DNA of 64,000 bases from the NCBI GenBank assembly GCA_003151115.1, contig PLWS01000002.1, positions 806,001 through 870,000 of the forward strand, read 5' to 3'. Origin of the DNA: Vulcanimicrobiota bacterium (GTDB lineage: Bacteria; Vulcanimicrobiota; Vulcanimicrobiia; Vulcanimicrobiales; Vulcanimicrobiaceae). Of the stretch, positions 1-8,144 are shown piece after piece (the first letter of the stretch is position 1; each line of letters opens with the position of its first letter). The translations under genes were made by a program, and so were the position numbers. A model generated the notes under the pieces. That model ran no database searches. It saw only the letters and a program-made list of their open reading frames with translations, and was not told where the DNA came from.

Positions 1-214
1 CTTGGACAAGGCGTCGATCGTGCACACGATCGTCGGCAAGGCCAGCTTCGCCGAAAACCAGCTTGCCGAGAACGTGACGACGCTGCTCGACGCGATCATC
101 CGCGCCAAGCCCGCCGCTTCGAAAGGGACCTATCTTCGCAGCATCACGCTGACGAGCACGATGGGCCCCGGGGTGAAAGTCGATCCGAACAAAGTTCGAA
201 CGACAACCGCCTAG
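1..214 (+). CDS. rplA: 50S ribosomal protein L1, C-terminal fragment
   Basis: This is the last ~70 codons of ribosomal protein L1; the start lies before the window. L1 forms the mobile stalk of the 50S subunit and represses its own operon by binding mRNA. The fragment has the typical L1 ending: an amphipathic helix leading into [21 protein letters not shown]. The reading frame enters at base 2 and stops at 212-214. In most bacteria rplJ follows directly on the same strand, but here an inverted carbonic anhydrase gene begins to read back only 6 bases after the stop. The identification rests on recognising the conserved C-terminus. Confidence 0.93.
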   Translation, partial: LDKASIVHTIVGKASFAENQLAENVTTLLDAIIRAKPAASKGTYLRSITLTSTMGPGVKVDPNKVRTTTA

Positions 215-220
215 CCGAAA

Positions 221-880
221 CTAGACGAGCGAAACTTTCCCGGAAGCGAGATCGTAGATGCCTCCTACGACCTCGGCTTTTCCGATAATCGGGTCGGCCT
301 TTAATTTTGCAACGTTTGCTTTAACGTTAGCGACGATCGCATTGTGCAGCCAATCGCCCGATGCGTGCCGGGTGCTCTTAGCGACCGGCGCGAGCGCCGC
401 GGCCAGCGTTTGAATCTGTCCCGGAAACGGCTTACCGGTTTTGACGAAATCGGTTGCCGCTTTGACAGCGCCGCACGCGGTGTGGCCGAGGACCATAACC
501 AGCGACGACTTTAGCACCGCGACCGAGTATTGCAGCGAGCCGATGCCGACCGGGTCGGCAAAATTTCCGGCCACGCGGACGACGAAAATGTCGCCGGGTT
601 CGTGATCGAAAACGGTCTCGACGGGAACCCGCGAGTCCGAACAGCCCAGGACGGCGGCGAAGGGCGCCTGGCCGTTGGCCAATTCGGCGCGCCTGACCGT
701 GGCGGGCAAACAGGCGGGCGTGCCGGCCACGAACCGGGCGTTGCCCCTGAGGAGTGCTTTGAGGGAGTCTGAGGCGCTCATTCGGGCTTGCTCGTTCGCT
801 GCCTGAGCGGTGGATTCCGCAGCGGTGATGGCCACCGCGGCGGCGGATGATAGCAAAAAGGAACGGCGGTTTGTCTTCAT
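221..880 (-). CDS. Beta-class carbonic anhydrase with Tat-type signal
   Basis: Interconverts CO2 and bicarbonate with a zinc ion. The zinc-site motifs of beta-carbonic anhydrases are clear: C-S-D-S-R-V-P followed later by H-T-A-C-G-A-V. The N-terminus M-K-T-N-R-R-S-F-L-L with a following Ala-rich stretch ending A-Q-A is a twin-arginine signal peptide, so the enzyme is probably exported folded. I chose the ATG at 880 because it begins exactly at the Tat signal; an upstream in-frame start at 922 adds 14 residues unlike a signal peptide. It reads against the ribosomal genes and sits between rplA and rplJ, an unusual place. Function is firm from motifs; export is inferred. Confidence 0.9.
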   Translation of the reverse strand: MKTNRRSFLLSSAAAVAITAAESTAQAANEQARMSASDSLKALLRGNARFVAGTPACLPATVRRAELANGQAPFAAVLGCSDSRVPVETVFDHEPGDIFVVRVAGNFADPVGIGSLQYSVAVLKSSLVMVLGHTACGAVKAATDFVKTGKPFPGQIQTLAAALAPVAKSTRHASGDWLHNAIVANVKANVAKLKADPIIGKAEVVGGIYDLASGKVSLV

Positions 881-914
881 GGGCGCTTGGTTGGCTCGAC
901 CCGCCCGCGGGCCC

Positions 915-944
915 TTGCGCAAGCCGCCCGTCCTCTGTTATGAT
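915..944 (+). promoter_or_regulatory. Candidate sigma-70-type promoter for rplJL
   Basis: TTGCGC at 915-920 and TATGAT at 939-944 are separated by 18 bases. The -10 box matches 5 of 6 consensus positions, the -35 box 4 of 6. It lies just upstream of the L10-type leader, which would make rplJL a transcription unit independent of rplKA. Sequence evidence only. Confidence 0.5.
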
Positions 945-956
945 GGCCGACGGCTC

Positions 957-1005
957 CGAAGACCGCACCTGGCCTAGGCCTTAATTTGGTGCAGAGGACG
1001 CACTC
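957..1005 (+). promoter_or_regulatory. L10-type ribosomal protein leader (autoregulatory mRNA structure)
   Basis: A stem GCACC (965-969) pairs with GGTGC (988-992). It encloses GGCCTAGGCC and a TTAAT segment, and is flanked by CCGAAGAC and AGAGGAC. This is the arrangement of the L10 leader, whose kink-turn binds the L10-(L12)4 complex and shuts down rplJL when the proteins are in excess. It is followed at once by a terminator-like hairpin. I matched it from memory of the family; a covariance-model search was not possible. Confidence 0.6.
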
Positions 1006-1018
1006 GAAGACTTTTGTG

Positions 1019-1058
1019 CGCGCCCTCCGGACGGATGGAGCGCGTTTTGTTTTTTTTT
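1019..1058 (+). terminator. Terminator/attenuator-like hairpin ahead of rplJ
   Basis: CGCGC (1019-1023) pairs with GCGCG (1040-1044), and after a 2-base bulge TCC pairs with GGA. A tract of 14 bases (1045-1058) follows in which 13 are T. It stops just short of the GAGGGA ribosome-binding site of rplJ. With the L10 leader upstream it could be the OFF state of transcription attenuation, as known for some Gram-positive L10 leaders. The mechanism is inferred. Confidence 0.55.
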
Positions 1059-1066
1059 GAGGGACG

Positions 1067-1594
1067 ATGCCGACAGCGAAAAAAGAAGCCGCGATCGCCG
1101 AACTCCAGCGCAAACTTTTGGGATCGACCAATCTCTTTCTCACGGATTACACGGGCCTGACCGTCGAGCAGATCACGCGTTTGCGCGGCGAGCTGCGCAA
1201 AGACGGCAGTTCGTATGCCGTCGTGAAGAACACGCTGTTTTCGATCGCCGCAGCCGACCTGGCGAAAACGTTGGAAAAATATCTCGCCGGTCCGACCGGC
1301 GTAGTTTTCGCGGGTAAAGATCCGGTCGCTCCTGCCAAGGCGCTGAAAACATTTTCGGACGACGTCAAAGCGATCGGCATCAAGGCGGCTTACATCGAAG
1401 GCCGCATCGTCGACGCCAAAGAGGTTATGGTCCTCGCGTCTCTTCCTTCCAAACAAGAACTCATCGCAAAACTGGTCGGTTCGCTCGCCTCGCCGCTGCG
1501 CGGCTTGGTAACGGTCCTTTCGGGAAATCAAAGCGGACTCGTCCGCGTGCTCAATGCTATCCGCGAGCAAAAAGCCGCGGCTACGAACGCTTAA
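1067..1594 (+). CDS. rplJ: 50S ribosomal protein L10
   Basis: L10 anchors the L7/L12 dimers to the base of the 50S stalk, where translation factors are recruited. The 175-residue product is the usual length. It shows the conserved N-terminal segment (F-L-T-D-Y-T-G-L-T-V-E-Q-I-T-x-L-R) and a C-terminal helix of the kind that binds L12 dimers. GAGGGA at 1059-1064 is the ribosome-binding site for the ATG at 1067. rplL follows after 18 bases with its own AAAGGAG site. Expression is probably controlled by the L10-type leader and terminator hairpin just upstream. Confidence 0.97.
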   Translation: MPTAKKEAAIAELQRKLLGSTNLFLTDYTGLTVEQITRLRGELRKDGSSYAVVKNTLFSIAAADLAKTLEKYLAGPTGVVFAGKDPVAPAKALKTFSDDVKAIGIKAAYIEGRIVDAKEVMVLASLPSKQELIAKLVGSLASPLRGLVTVLSGNQSGLVRVLNAIREQKAAATNA

Positions 1595-1612
1595 AGGAGA
1601 ATCACACCTATC

Positions 1613-1984
1613 ATGGCAGTCGCCGAAATCATCGAAACAATTGATAAACTCACCGTGCTCGAACTCGCCGATCTCGTCAAGCAGCTTGAAGAGAAATACG
1701 GCGTTTCGGCCGCGGCTCCGGTTGCAATGATGGCCGCCGGCGCCGCCGCCGCTGCCGCGCCTGCAGCGGAAAAAACCGAGTTCGACGTCATCTTGACCGA
1801 GGCAGGGCCGGAAAAGATCAAAGTCATTAAGGCCGTCCGCGAGCTCACGAGCCTCGGATTGACCGAAGCCAAGACCTTCGTGGAAAGCGCGCCCAAACCG
1901 GTTAAGGAAGGCGTGACCAAAGACGAAGCCGAGGCCGTCAAGAAGAAGCTCGAAGAGGCCGGCGCAAAGGTCGAGATCAAGTAA
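1613..1984 (+). CDS. rplL: 50S ribosomal protein L7/L12
   Basis: The 123-residue stalk protein recruits and activates GTPase translation factors. An N-terminal dimerisation domain (to about residue 30) is followed by an Ala/Pro-rich flexible hinge. The C-terminal domain has the signature E-K-T-E-F-D-V-I-L and the G-L-x-E-A-K factor-binding helix. An AAAGGAG ribosome-binding site precedes the ATG. It is co-transcribed with rplJ. The next gene starts 3 bases after the stop, so the ribosomal unit reads on into genes unrelated to the ribosome. Confidence 0.98.
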   Translation: MAVAEIIETIDKLTVLELADLVKQLEEKYGVSAAAPVAMMAAGAAAAAAPAAEKTEFDVILTEAGPEKIKVIKAVRELTSLGLTEAKTFVESAPKPVKEGVTKDEAEAVKKKLEEAGAKVEIK

Positions 1985-1987
1985 CGG

Positions 1988-2509
1988 GTGATTCCAGCCG
2001 CGCACGGGCCGCCACAGCCTTCGGTGTGGAGTCAGCTGGCGGTCTACGTCGTGCTTGCCGCAATCGTGTTGTTTCGCTATTCGCGTCCAATGAAGATGAG
2101 CGTTGCGCGGCTCTTCATCACCCCGGTCGTTTTCCTTGGACTCACGGTCGTGAGCATATGGGCGTCGGAACAGATGAACCCCGCTCCGGCATGGGCGATC
2201 GTGGCCGCAATCGTCATCGGGGTCGTCTTCGGCGTGCCGTTGGGGATTGGGATGTCGGCACATCGCATAGTCCGCCGCACGGAAAAACGGCACATCATGT
2301 ACGTGGAACCTTCTTGGATTACGGCGGTAATCTGGATTGGCGCGTTTATTTTGCGTGCCGTTATCCGGCTGCTTTTGCCCCAAGGGGTGATGGCGACTGT
2401 CGTCGGTGACGGACTCGTGCTCTTCGGTATCTCGGCAATTCTGGCATCGTACTTCGTGCTCTATCGGAAGTTCCGCGCGCTCGACGAAACGTCGGCGCCG
2501 GCGACGTAG
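1988..2509 (+). CDS. CcdC/DUF1453-like integral membrane protein
   Basis: A 173-residue protein with four or five hydrophobic helices (about residues 17-34, 45-60, 68-88, 109-126, 138-158) separated by short basic loops such as R-R-T-E-K-R. The helix layout and the central M-Y-V-E-P-S-W segment resemble the CcdC/DUF1453 family, whose members have been linked to cytochrome c maturation, though their role is unclear. The start is GTG, 3 bases after rplL. lemA follows 8 bases after the stop, so it lies in one run with rplJL, lemA and the TPM genes. Family match is by pattern only. Confidence 0.6.
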   Translation: MIPAAHGPPQPSVWSQLAVYVVLAAIVLFRYSRPMKMSVARLFITPVVFLGLTVVSIWASEQMNPAPAWAIVAAIVIGVVFGVPLGIGMSAHRIVRRTEKRHIMYVEPSWITAVIWIGAFILRAVIRLLLPQGVMATVVGDGLVLFGISAILASYFVLYRKFRALDETSAPAT

Positions 2510-2517
2510 GAGGAAAG

Positions 2518-3141
2518 ATGGGACAAGTTCAGGGCCGCCCGCGCTCGTACGGCATTTGGATCATACTGGCGATCGTCGTCATCATCCTGATTGCGGTTGG
2601 AGCGACATACAACAGCCTGGTGACGATGGATCAAGCGGTGCAGTCACAGTGGGCCCAGGTGCAAAATCAGTATCAGCGCCGCGCCGACCTCGTTCCGAAT
2701 CTCGTGGCGACGGTCAAAGGCGCCGCCAATTTCGAGAAAAGCACCTACATCGCGGTGGCGCAAGCGCGGGCGAGCGTCGGTCAATTATCACCGCAAGCAG
2801 TCGCGAATGCCGCCAACGATCCAAAAATAATGGCCCAGTTCTCGCAAGCGCAGAATAATCTGGGATCGGCCCTTTCGCGCCTTTTGGTGACCGTCGAAAA
2901 TTACCCGCAACTCACAGCCACCGCAAATTTTCAGACATTGCAGTCGCAACTCGAGGGCACCGAGAACCGGATATCCGTTGAACGGCGGCGGTATAACGAG
3001 CTGGCTCAGGCGTTTAACACGAAGCGCAACACCTTTCCAACCGTCATGATCGCCGGAATCTTCGGCTCGCGCTTCAACGACAAAGCCTACTTCCAAGCCG
3101 CGACCGGAGCCGAGAAAGCGCCGCAAGTCAACTTCCCGTGA
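2518..3141 (+). CDS. lemA: LemA family protein
   Basis: LemA proteins are membrane-anchored helical-bundle proteins of unclear biochemical role, often encoded beside TPM-domain proteins. The 207-residue product has one N-terminal transmembrane helix (about residues 11-28) followed by the family core: Y-N-S-L-V-T-M-D-Q-A-V, W-A-Q-V-Q-N-Q-Y-Q-R-R-A-D-L-V-P-N-L-V and E-N-R-I-S-V-E-R-R-R-Y-N. It begins at an ATG preceded by AGGAGGAA-type sequence overlapping the space after the membrane protein. Its stop overlaps the GTG of the next gene, a TPM protein. The lemA-TPM-TPM order is the classical association. Confidence 0.93.
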   Translation: MGQVQGRPRSYGIWIILAIVVIILIAVGATYNSLVTMDQAVQSQWAQVQNQYQRRADLVPNLVATVKGAANFEKSTYIAVAQARASVGQLSPQAVANAANDPKIMAQFSQAQNNLGSALSRLLVTVENYPQLTATANFQTLQSQLEGTENRISVERRRYNELAQAFNTKRNTFPTVMIAGIFGSRFNDKAYFQAATGAEKAPQVNFP

Positions 3142-3521
3142 CTACCGTCGACCGCGGCCGCGTTCAGGCGGCGATCGATTCAGCCGAGCGCGGCACGACC
3201 GGCCGCGTCGCCGTGCACGTGATGCATCACGAGACGCCCGACGCGCTGGAGTCGGCACGCGAGCACTTGCACCGCGCCGACCTGCACAAACATCCGCACC
3301 GCAACGCGATCATTTTTTTGATTGCGCCGAAGTCGCGGCGCTTTGCCGTTTACGGAGACGAGGCCATACATAAGATCGTCGGCGATCGCTTCTGGCAGGA
3401 TGTCGTAGATGAAATGACTCCGCACTTCAAACGCGGTGACATGACTGCGGCGCTCGAGCACGGGATCGCGCGCGCGGGCGAACAGCTCCGTCTGCACTTC
3501 CCGCGGAACGGCGCATCATGA
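3138..3521 (+). CDS. Small TPM-domain protein
   Basis: A 127-residue protein without a signal peptide, made of one TPM (TLP18.3/Psb32/MOLO-1) fold. Visible features are the strand T-G-R-V-A-V-H-V-M, the I-I-F-L-I-A-P-K-S-R-R-F-A-V-Y-G-D-E segment and the final helix. TPM domains have been reported as phosphatase-like or chaperone-like; no activity can be assigned here. The GTG start overlaps the lemA stop by 4 bases and its own stop overlaps the next TPM gene by 4 bases, so all three are translationally coupled. This short cytoplasmic TPM protein probably works with LemA and the longer exported one. Confidence 0.85.
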   Translation: MTTVDRGRVQAAIDSAERGTTGRVAVHVMHHETPDALESAREHLHRADLHKHPHRNAIIFLIAPKSRRFAVYGDEAIHKIVGDRFWQDVVDEMTPHFKRGDMTAALEHGIARAGEQLRLHFPRNGAS

Positions 3522-4249
3522 TCGCCGCCTTTGTGCTGGCCGCGGCACTGACGGCGCCTCCGCGCCCCACCGAGTACGTGACCGATAATGCCAACGTTCT
3601 TAGCACGAGCACGGTGACGAATCTCGACAGCGAGCTGAAGACGTACGAAGATACGACCGGCCACCGGGTGATCGTCTGGATCGACCAAACGACCGGCGAC
3701 GTTCCGCTCGAAGACTTTACGATCAAAGCGGCGGAGACGTGGAAGATCGGCCGGCCGGGCAAGGACGACGGCGCGATCCTATTCTTGTTCATGCAGGATC
3801 ACAAGGCGCGTATCGAAGTCGGCTACGGGCTGGAACCCGTGCTCACCGATGCGGCGTCGTTCCGCATCATCAATGACACGATTCGGCCGAAGATGCGCGC
3901 GAACGACGCCGACGGCGCCGTGCAGGACGGCGTCGATCAGATGCTGCTGACGATCACGCCGTCGTTCAAGGATAAGATCGGCCACACTGTCGCTGCGCCA
4001 AGCGATAACAGCGACGAATTGCCGGGCGGCATAATCGGCTCGATCGTCATCTTCATACTGATCTTAGGACTGCTTATATTTCTTGCGCGTATACGACGCG
4101 GACGAGGCGGCGCCGGGATGTGGATTCTCGGCAGCGCGCTCGGCGGCGGTTGGGGTGGCAGCAGCGGTGGCGGCGGATTCGGTGGTGGCCTAGGCGGCGG
4201 CGGGTTTGGCGGGGGATTCGGCGGCGGCGGAGCTTCCGGCGGCTGGTAA
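3518..4249 (+). CDS. YgcG-like TPM-domain protein with glycine-rich tail
   Basis: A 243-residue exported, membrane-anchored TPM protein. A short N-terminal signal is followed by the TPM domain (about residues 20-150) with the motifs V-T-D-N-A-N-V-L, D-G-A-I-L-F-L-F and R-I-E-V-G-Y-G-L-E. A transmembrane helix (about 172-190) comes next, then a tail of Gly-Gly-Phe/Gly-Gly-Ser repeats to the end. This is the usual YgcG layout. It ends the rplJL-lemA-TPM run. A gene on the opposite strand converges 29 bases downstream. The glycine-rich tail is low-complexity and its role is unknown. Confidence 0.88.
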   Translation: MIAAFVLAAALTAPPRPTEYVTDNANVLSTSTVTNLDSELKTYEDTTGHRVIVWIDQTTGDVPLEDFTIKAAETWKIGRPGKDDGAILFLFMQDHKARIEVGYGLEPVLTDAASFRIINDTIRPKMRANDADGAVQDGVDQMLLTITPSFKDKIGHTVAAPSDNSDELPGGIIGSIVIFILILGLLIFLARIRRGRGGAGMWILGSALGGGWGGSSGGGGFGGGLGGGGFGGGFGGGGASGGW

Positions 4250-4278
4250 AAGCGCTCTAAAGCCAGACACGAGCGCCA

Positions 4279-4701
4279 CTAGTGTCGCGTAAGGCTTAAT
4301 AGAATTCCTTGGAGATCTTTCGTGTGCGCCTGCACGAGAGCGGCTTGGTTCAAATCTACTTCCATTGGATAGATTGTGCCATATTCGAACTGTTTGTCGG
4401 CGGCTGGGTATAGCGCCACAAGGTACGCGGCGACGTACGCGCGCCAGGCTTGCTGCATGGCTTTGATCTTCGCAAGCGTCGCCGGTTGACCGGCGAGGTG
4501 CGAGAGAATCGCCGAATAAACGGACTGCATCTGTCTGTTGCGCACAGCGAGCTCGTTACTCGCGCAAACGCCCAAAGCAAACTGGGTCTTTGCGGTCTTA
4601 TCGCAAGCCTGAAACTGTGCCGAGGTTTGGGCGAAGCCCGGTGCTGCGGTTGCCGTGGCGCAGAGCAACAGAGCACTAACAACGATCGGTGGTCTCATCA
4701 T
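4279..4701 (-). CDS. LprI-like (DUF1311) secreted protein
   Basis: A ~140-residue exported protein with a clear signal peptide (hydrophobic core V-S-A-L-L-L-C-A-T-A, cleavage near G-F-A-Q). The mature part has paired cysteines (A-C-D-K-T and V-C-A-S-N-E-L) and the helix Y-S-A-I-L-S-H-L followed by Q-Q-A-W-R-A-Y, the pattern of the LprI/DUF1311 family. Some members inhibit lysozyme. I placed the start at the ATG at 4701 (or 4698). The in-frame TTG at 4728 falls inside a dispersed repeat and adds residues unlike a signal peptide. Function as a lysozyme inhibitor is only suggested by family. Confidence 0.72.
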   Translation of the reverse strand: MMRPPIVVSALLLCATATAAPGFAQTSAQFQACDKTAKTQFALGVCASNELAVRNRQMQSVYSAILSHLAGQPATLAKIKAMQQAWRAYVAAYLVALYPAADKQFEYGTIYPMEVDLNQAALVQAHTKDLQGILLSLTRH

Positions 4702-4726
4702 AACCCATGGAGTTTGCCGATTGGCC

Positions 4727-4792
4727 AACCGGCCCTTCGATAGACGCTCCTTCGGAGCGCTACTCAGGGTGGTTCGACAAGCTCACCATGAC
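4727..4792 (-). repeat. Dispersed REP-like repeat, copy A
   Basis: Read on the minus strand this 66-base unit runs from GTCATGGTGAGC to CCGGTT. It contains two stems: TGGT...ACCA around GAGCTTGTCGA, and CGCTCC-GAA-GGAGCG. It aligns over its whole length with copy B at 8040-8105, and both stems keep pairing despite base changes. It lies between the LprI-like and M48 genes. Confidence 0.75.
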
Positions 4793-4799
4793 AATATTC

Positions 4800-5723
4800 T
4801 TAGCAGTACTTCCAGCCGACCGGGCACTTGCGCTTGGCGGTGGAGCTGACCGGCGCGATGTGGGTGATACCCGAGTGCGTGGCCGTTACCGAGGTGCTGG
4901 TCTGCCGGCGCGGTACGCCGCAGCCGCCCTTGTACTGATCGTAGAGTCCGCCATAACTCAGCGGCGTACCGCATGCGATCTGTTGATTATATTTCCCGAA
5001 CAACGCCGGGTCGCTCGCGAATTCGCTTTGGAGTGCCGCGATTCTATGGGCGTCGCTCGGGTGGTCGGAAATGACTTCCGGCGGATTCGACATGTTGGAC
5101 GTTTGGAAAGCTTGCATCAGCCAGACCAGTCCGTAGGGCGTCAGGCCCGCTTGCGCGCAAGTAATCGCGCCTTTATGATCGGCGTTTTCTTCCACTATTC
5201 GCGAGAAATGCAGCGCTTCGAGGTTGGCGGCGATGTTAATAGCCGCATTGGCGAGGCCGCTCGCGCCTCGGCCCAGCAGCAGTTCGGCCAGCGTGCCGTA
5301 CAAACTCAAACGTTGATCCTTCTGGTAGAGATTGAGAACGTCGTGGTGGAGGTCGTGCGAGGTCTCGTGGCAGAGAACGCCCGCGAGCTCTTCCTTATTC
5401 TTCACGAAGCGCATCATCGCGGTCGTCACGTACACGTTGCCGCCGGGCACGGCAAAAGCGTTGGGCGAGCTTTCGTTCACCAAAATGAAATGAAACGGAA
5501 CGAAGTATTGCGGGTCGGCGATGCGTTTGATCTTCGCCGCGATCGGATTGAGGATAGCGTAATAGGGAGAGTTCGTAAGTATCTCGCCTTTTTGCTGCAG
5601 CTGCTGGTACTCTTGCTGCCCGATCTGCATCTCGGTCTGCTCGTCTTGCGTGTAAGCCAGAGCCGGCGCCACACACCCGAGGGCCAGCGCTGCCGCAGTC
5701 ACGAGTCCCCAGAATCGTTTCAT
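4800..5723 (-). CDS. Exported M48-family zinc metallopeptidase
   Basis: A ~307-residue periplasmic peptidase related to BepA/YfgC and HtpX. A signal peptide (ends near A-P-A-L-A) is followed by the M48 domain. H-E-T-S-H, at about residues 119-123 of this start, is the HExxH zinc motif, and E-E-N-A-D about 55 residues later supplies the third ligand. V-P-G-G-N-V-Y-V precedes the active-site helix, as in the family. The C-terminus has four cysteines (A-C-G-T, G-G-C-G, K-C-P-V, Y-C). The ATG at 5723 is preferred over the GTG at 5738 because AGGAT lies about 10 bases upstream. It probably takes part in envelope protein quality control. Confidence 0.88.
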   Translation of the reverse strand: MKRFWGLVTAAALALGCVAPALAYTQDEQTEMQIGQQEYQQLQQKGEILTNSPYYAILNPIAAKIKRIADPQYFVPFHFILVNESSPNAFAVPGGNVYVTTAMMRFVKNKEELAGVLCHETSHDLHHDVLNLYQKDQRLSLYGTLAELLLGRGASGLANAAINIAANLEALHFSRIVEENADHKGAITCAQAGLTPYGLVWLMQAFQTSNMSNPPEVISDHPSDAHRIAALQSEFASDPALFGKYNQQIACGTPLSYGGLYDQYKGGCGVPRRQTSTSVTATHSGITHIAPVSSTAKRKCPVGWKYC

Positions 5724-5803
5724 CGATGATATCCTCACTTCGATGAAACGTACGTACCCGTAGGGGCGTTCGGCGCAGCAACCAACCGCTTACCGCCTGC
5801 TTT

Positions 5804-5850
5804 GTCATGGTGAGCCTGTCGAACCACGGCTGAGCGTTAGTCGAAGCCCG
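5804..5850 (+). repeat. Dispersed REP-like repeat, partial copy C
   Basis: GTCATGGTGAGCCTGTCGAACCAC followed by a shorter, diverged right part. It keeps the first stem (TGGT...ACCA) but lacks the second hairpin seen in copies A and B. It lies in the ~140-base gap between the M48 gene and the stop of hppA. Confidence 0.65.
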
Positions 5851-5862
5851 CGGACTCCCCAG

Positions 5863-7995
5863 CTAGTGGATGAGGAAAGCTACCAGCAGTAGCGCGACGA
5901 TGTTCAGCACCTTGATCATCGGATTGATCGCTGGCCCAGCCGTATCCTTATACGGATCGCCGACCGTGTCGCCCGTGACCGCAGCCTTGTGCGCGTCCGA
6001 ACCTTTGCCCCCGTAATGTCCGTCTTCGATGTACTTCTTGGCGTTGTCCCACGCACCGCCGCCGCTGGTCATTGCAATCGCGAGGAACAATCCGGTCACG
6101 ATCGCGCCGACGAGCACACCGCCCATGACTTGCGCGGCGCTGATTCCCGGAAAGACGTGCGCGGCGCCGAGCAGCACGATCAGCACGGGTACGCCGACCG
6201 GAATAAGCGAGGGCAGAATCATTTCTTTGAGCGCTGCGCGAGTGACGATATCGACGGTCTTTGCGTAATCAGGCCGCGTCGTGCCCGCCATGATCCCGGG
6301 GTTCTCGCGGAATTGCCGGCGCACGTCCTCAACGACGGATCCTGCTGCGCGCCCGACCGCTTCCATTGAAAGCGACGAGAAGAAGAACGGTAGCATTCCG
6401 CCGATGAGCAAGCCCGCGAGCACGTAAGGCGATTCGATGCTGAACAAACCCGCGCCGGCGACGCAGCCGGCAACGGCGGCGCACTTATCGCTCAGCTCTT
6501 GCGAGAAGGATGCAAAGAGCACGATCGCCGCCAAACCCGCGGAACCGATCGCATACCCTTTGGTGACGGCTTTAGTTGTATTGCCGACCGCATCGAGCGG
6601 GTCGGTGACGCCGCGCACTTCGGCGGGCAAGTCCGCCATCTCCGCAATGCCGCCCGCGTTATCGGTGATTGGTCCGAACGAGTCGATCGCTACGATGATG
6701 CCGGCCATCGAAAGCATCGCCATGACCGCGATCCCGACGCCGTACAAGCCGACGAGCGCATACGAGGCCAGAATGCCGATGACGATAACCAGGCCGGGCA
6801 ATGCTGTTGCCTGCATCGAAACGGCCAGACCGCTGATAATGTTTGTCGCATGCCCGGTGATTGAAGCGTTGGCGATTCTGCGCACCGGCCCGTACTGCGT
6901 GCCGGTGTAGTATTCGGTGATCCATGTGATGAGGCCGGTGACGGCCAGGCCGATAATCGCGCACGCCCAAATGTTGAGCGGTGCAACGTGGCGCGCCAGC
7001 GCGCCCACGCCCACGGTGATGCCGCCCGTGAATTCGCGGTTCGTGATGAAGTAGAAGACGATCGCAGCTAGAATGCCCGCGACGCCCAACCCCGAGTAGA
7101 GCGAGTTCATGATCTTAGCGCGATCGACTTTTCCGATGCCGACGAAGAACGTGCCGACGATCGATGCCACGATCGAGATCGCGCCGATAACGATCGGGAA
7201 TGTCGTCGCGCCGCCGACTTTGCCGAGCAGCAGGTTTCCGAGCAGCATCGCAGCGACCGTCGTGACGACGTAGGTTTCGAAAAGGTCGGCCGCCATGCCG
7301 GCGCAGTCGCCGACGTTGTCGCCGACGTTGTCGGCAATAACCGCGGGATTGCGCGGGTCGTCTTCGGGAATGCCTGCTTCGACTTTGCCGACCAAGTCCG
7401 CGCCGACGTCGGCCGCCTTCGTATAAATACCGCCGCCCAGACGCGCGAAGACCGAGATCAGCGAACAGCCGAACGCGAGGCCGATCATGGCGCCGAGCGA
7501 CTGCGTTTCGTTGCCGTGGTTGACCGAGAGCAAGATCCAGTAATAGCCCGCAACCGCGAGAATGCCCAAGCCGACAACGAGCAATCCCGTGACGGCTCCT
7601 CCGCGGAACGCCACCGCGAGCGCCGGTCCCAATCCGCTGCGTGCCGCTTCAGCCGTGCGGACGTTCGCGCGAACGGAGACCGTCATGCCGATGAAGCCCG
7701 CCGCGCCCGAGAGCACCGCGCCAATCAGAAATCCGACCGCCGGCTGCCATTTCAGGCCAATGAGTATGACGACGAACAGGACGACCGCGACGATGCCGAT
7801 CGTCGTGTACTGCCGCCGCAGGAACGCCATCGCGCCCTCTTCGATCGCACCCGCGATCTCTTGCATACGGGCGTTGCCGGGGGAGCGGCCCAGAACCCAG
7901 CTTATAAGGATGATTCCGTACACAATTGCGAGCACGCCCGCGCCCAGACCCAAGTAGATGGCGACCGATGAACTGATCCCGCTTACTGATTGCAT
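5863..7995 (-). CDS. hppA: Membrane-bound proton-translocating pyrophosphatase
   Basis: Couples pyrophosphate hydrolysis to proton pumping across the cytoplasmic membrane. The 710-residue, ~16-helix protein has the catalytic loops intact. D196-x7-K204-x-E206 ([11 protein letters not shown]) is followed by E-D-D-P-R-N-P and [12 protein letters not shown] (residues 211-233). After G-N-T-T (471-474) stands K475, with T478 three residues on. These are the residues that mark potassium-independent H+-pumping enzymes, whereas potassium-dependent ones have Ala at the first place. It is transcribed alone, with a REP-like repeat at each end. No inhibitory or extra domain is seen. Confidence 0.97.
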   Translation of the reverse strand: MQSVSGISSSVAIYLGLGAGVLAIVYGIILISWVLGRSPGNARMQEIAGAIEEGAMAFLRRQYTTIGIVAVVLFVVILIGLKWQPAVGFLIGAVLSGAAGFIGMTVSVRANVRTAEAARSGLGPALAVAFRGGAVTGLLVVGLGILAVAGYYWILLSVNHGNETQSLGAMIGLAFGCSLISVFARLGGGIYTKAADVGADLVGKVEAGIPEDDPRNPAVIADNVGDNVGDCAGMAADLFETYVVTTVAAMLLGNLLLGKVGGATTFPIVIGAISIVASIVGTFFVGIGKVDRAKIMNSLYSGLGVAGILAAIVFYFITNREFTGGITVGVGALARHVAPLNIWACAIIGLAVTGLITWITEYYTGTQYGPVRRIANASITGHATNIISGLAVSMQATALPGLVIVIGILASYALVGLYGVGIAVMAMLSMAGIIVAIDSFGPITDNAGGIAEMADLPAEVRGVTDPLDAVGNTTKAVTKGYAIGSAGLAAIVLFASFSQELSDKCAAVAGCVAGAGLFSIESPYVLAGLLIGGMLPFFFSSLSMEAVGRAAGSVVEDVRRQFRENPGIMAGTTRPDYAKTVDIVTRAALKEMILPSLIPVGVPVLIVLLGAAHVFPGISAAQVMGGVLVGAIVTGLFLAIAMTSGGGAWDNAKKYIEDGHYGGKGSDAHKAAVTGDTVGDPYKDTAGPAINPMIKVLNIVALLLVAFLIH

Positions 7996-8039
7996 AGGGG
8001 CCGCGAATTAGCCACGACGTCATCGCGAGCCTTTCCAAT

Positions 8040-8105
8040 GTCATCCTGAGCCTGTCGAAGGACCCCGAGTAGCGCCCTATGGGCGCATATCGAGGGGAGC
8101 CGGTA
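8040..8105 (+). repeat. Dispersed REP-like repeat, copy B
   Basis: Runs from GTCATCCTGAGC to AGCCGGTA. The first stem is TCCT...AGGA (copy A has TGGT...ACCA) and the second is GCGCCC-TAT-GGGCGC (copy A has CGCTCC-GAA-GGAGCG). It lies in the divergent gap between hppA and the phosphoesterase gene. A degenerate partial start (GTCATCGCGAGCC) sits just upstream at about 8019. Confidence 0.75.
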
Positions 8106-8144
8106 CCGTTTGCCTCTATTGGCGTTTTGCCTTAAGATCCGGCG

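Noticed and set aside
186-198. CGAAC-AAA-GTTCG, similar to the LexA box
   Set aside because: The spacer is 3 bases instead of 4 and it lies inside the rplA coding end.
974-2383. A 469-residue open frame antisense to rplJ, rplL and the next gene
   Set aside because: It is a codon-bias shadow: the sense genes are certain, and the antisense product has no fold-like pattern.
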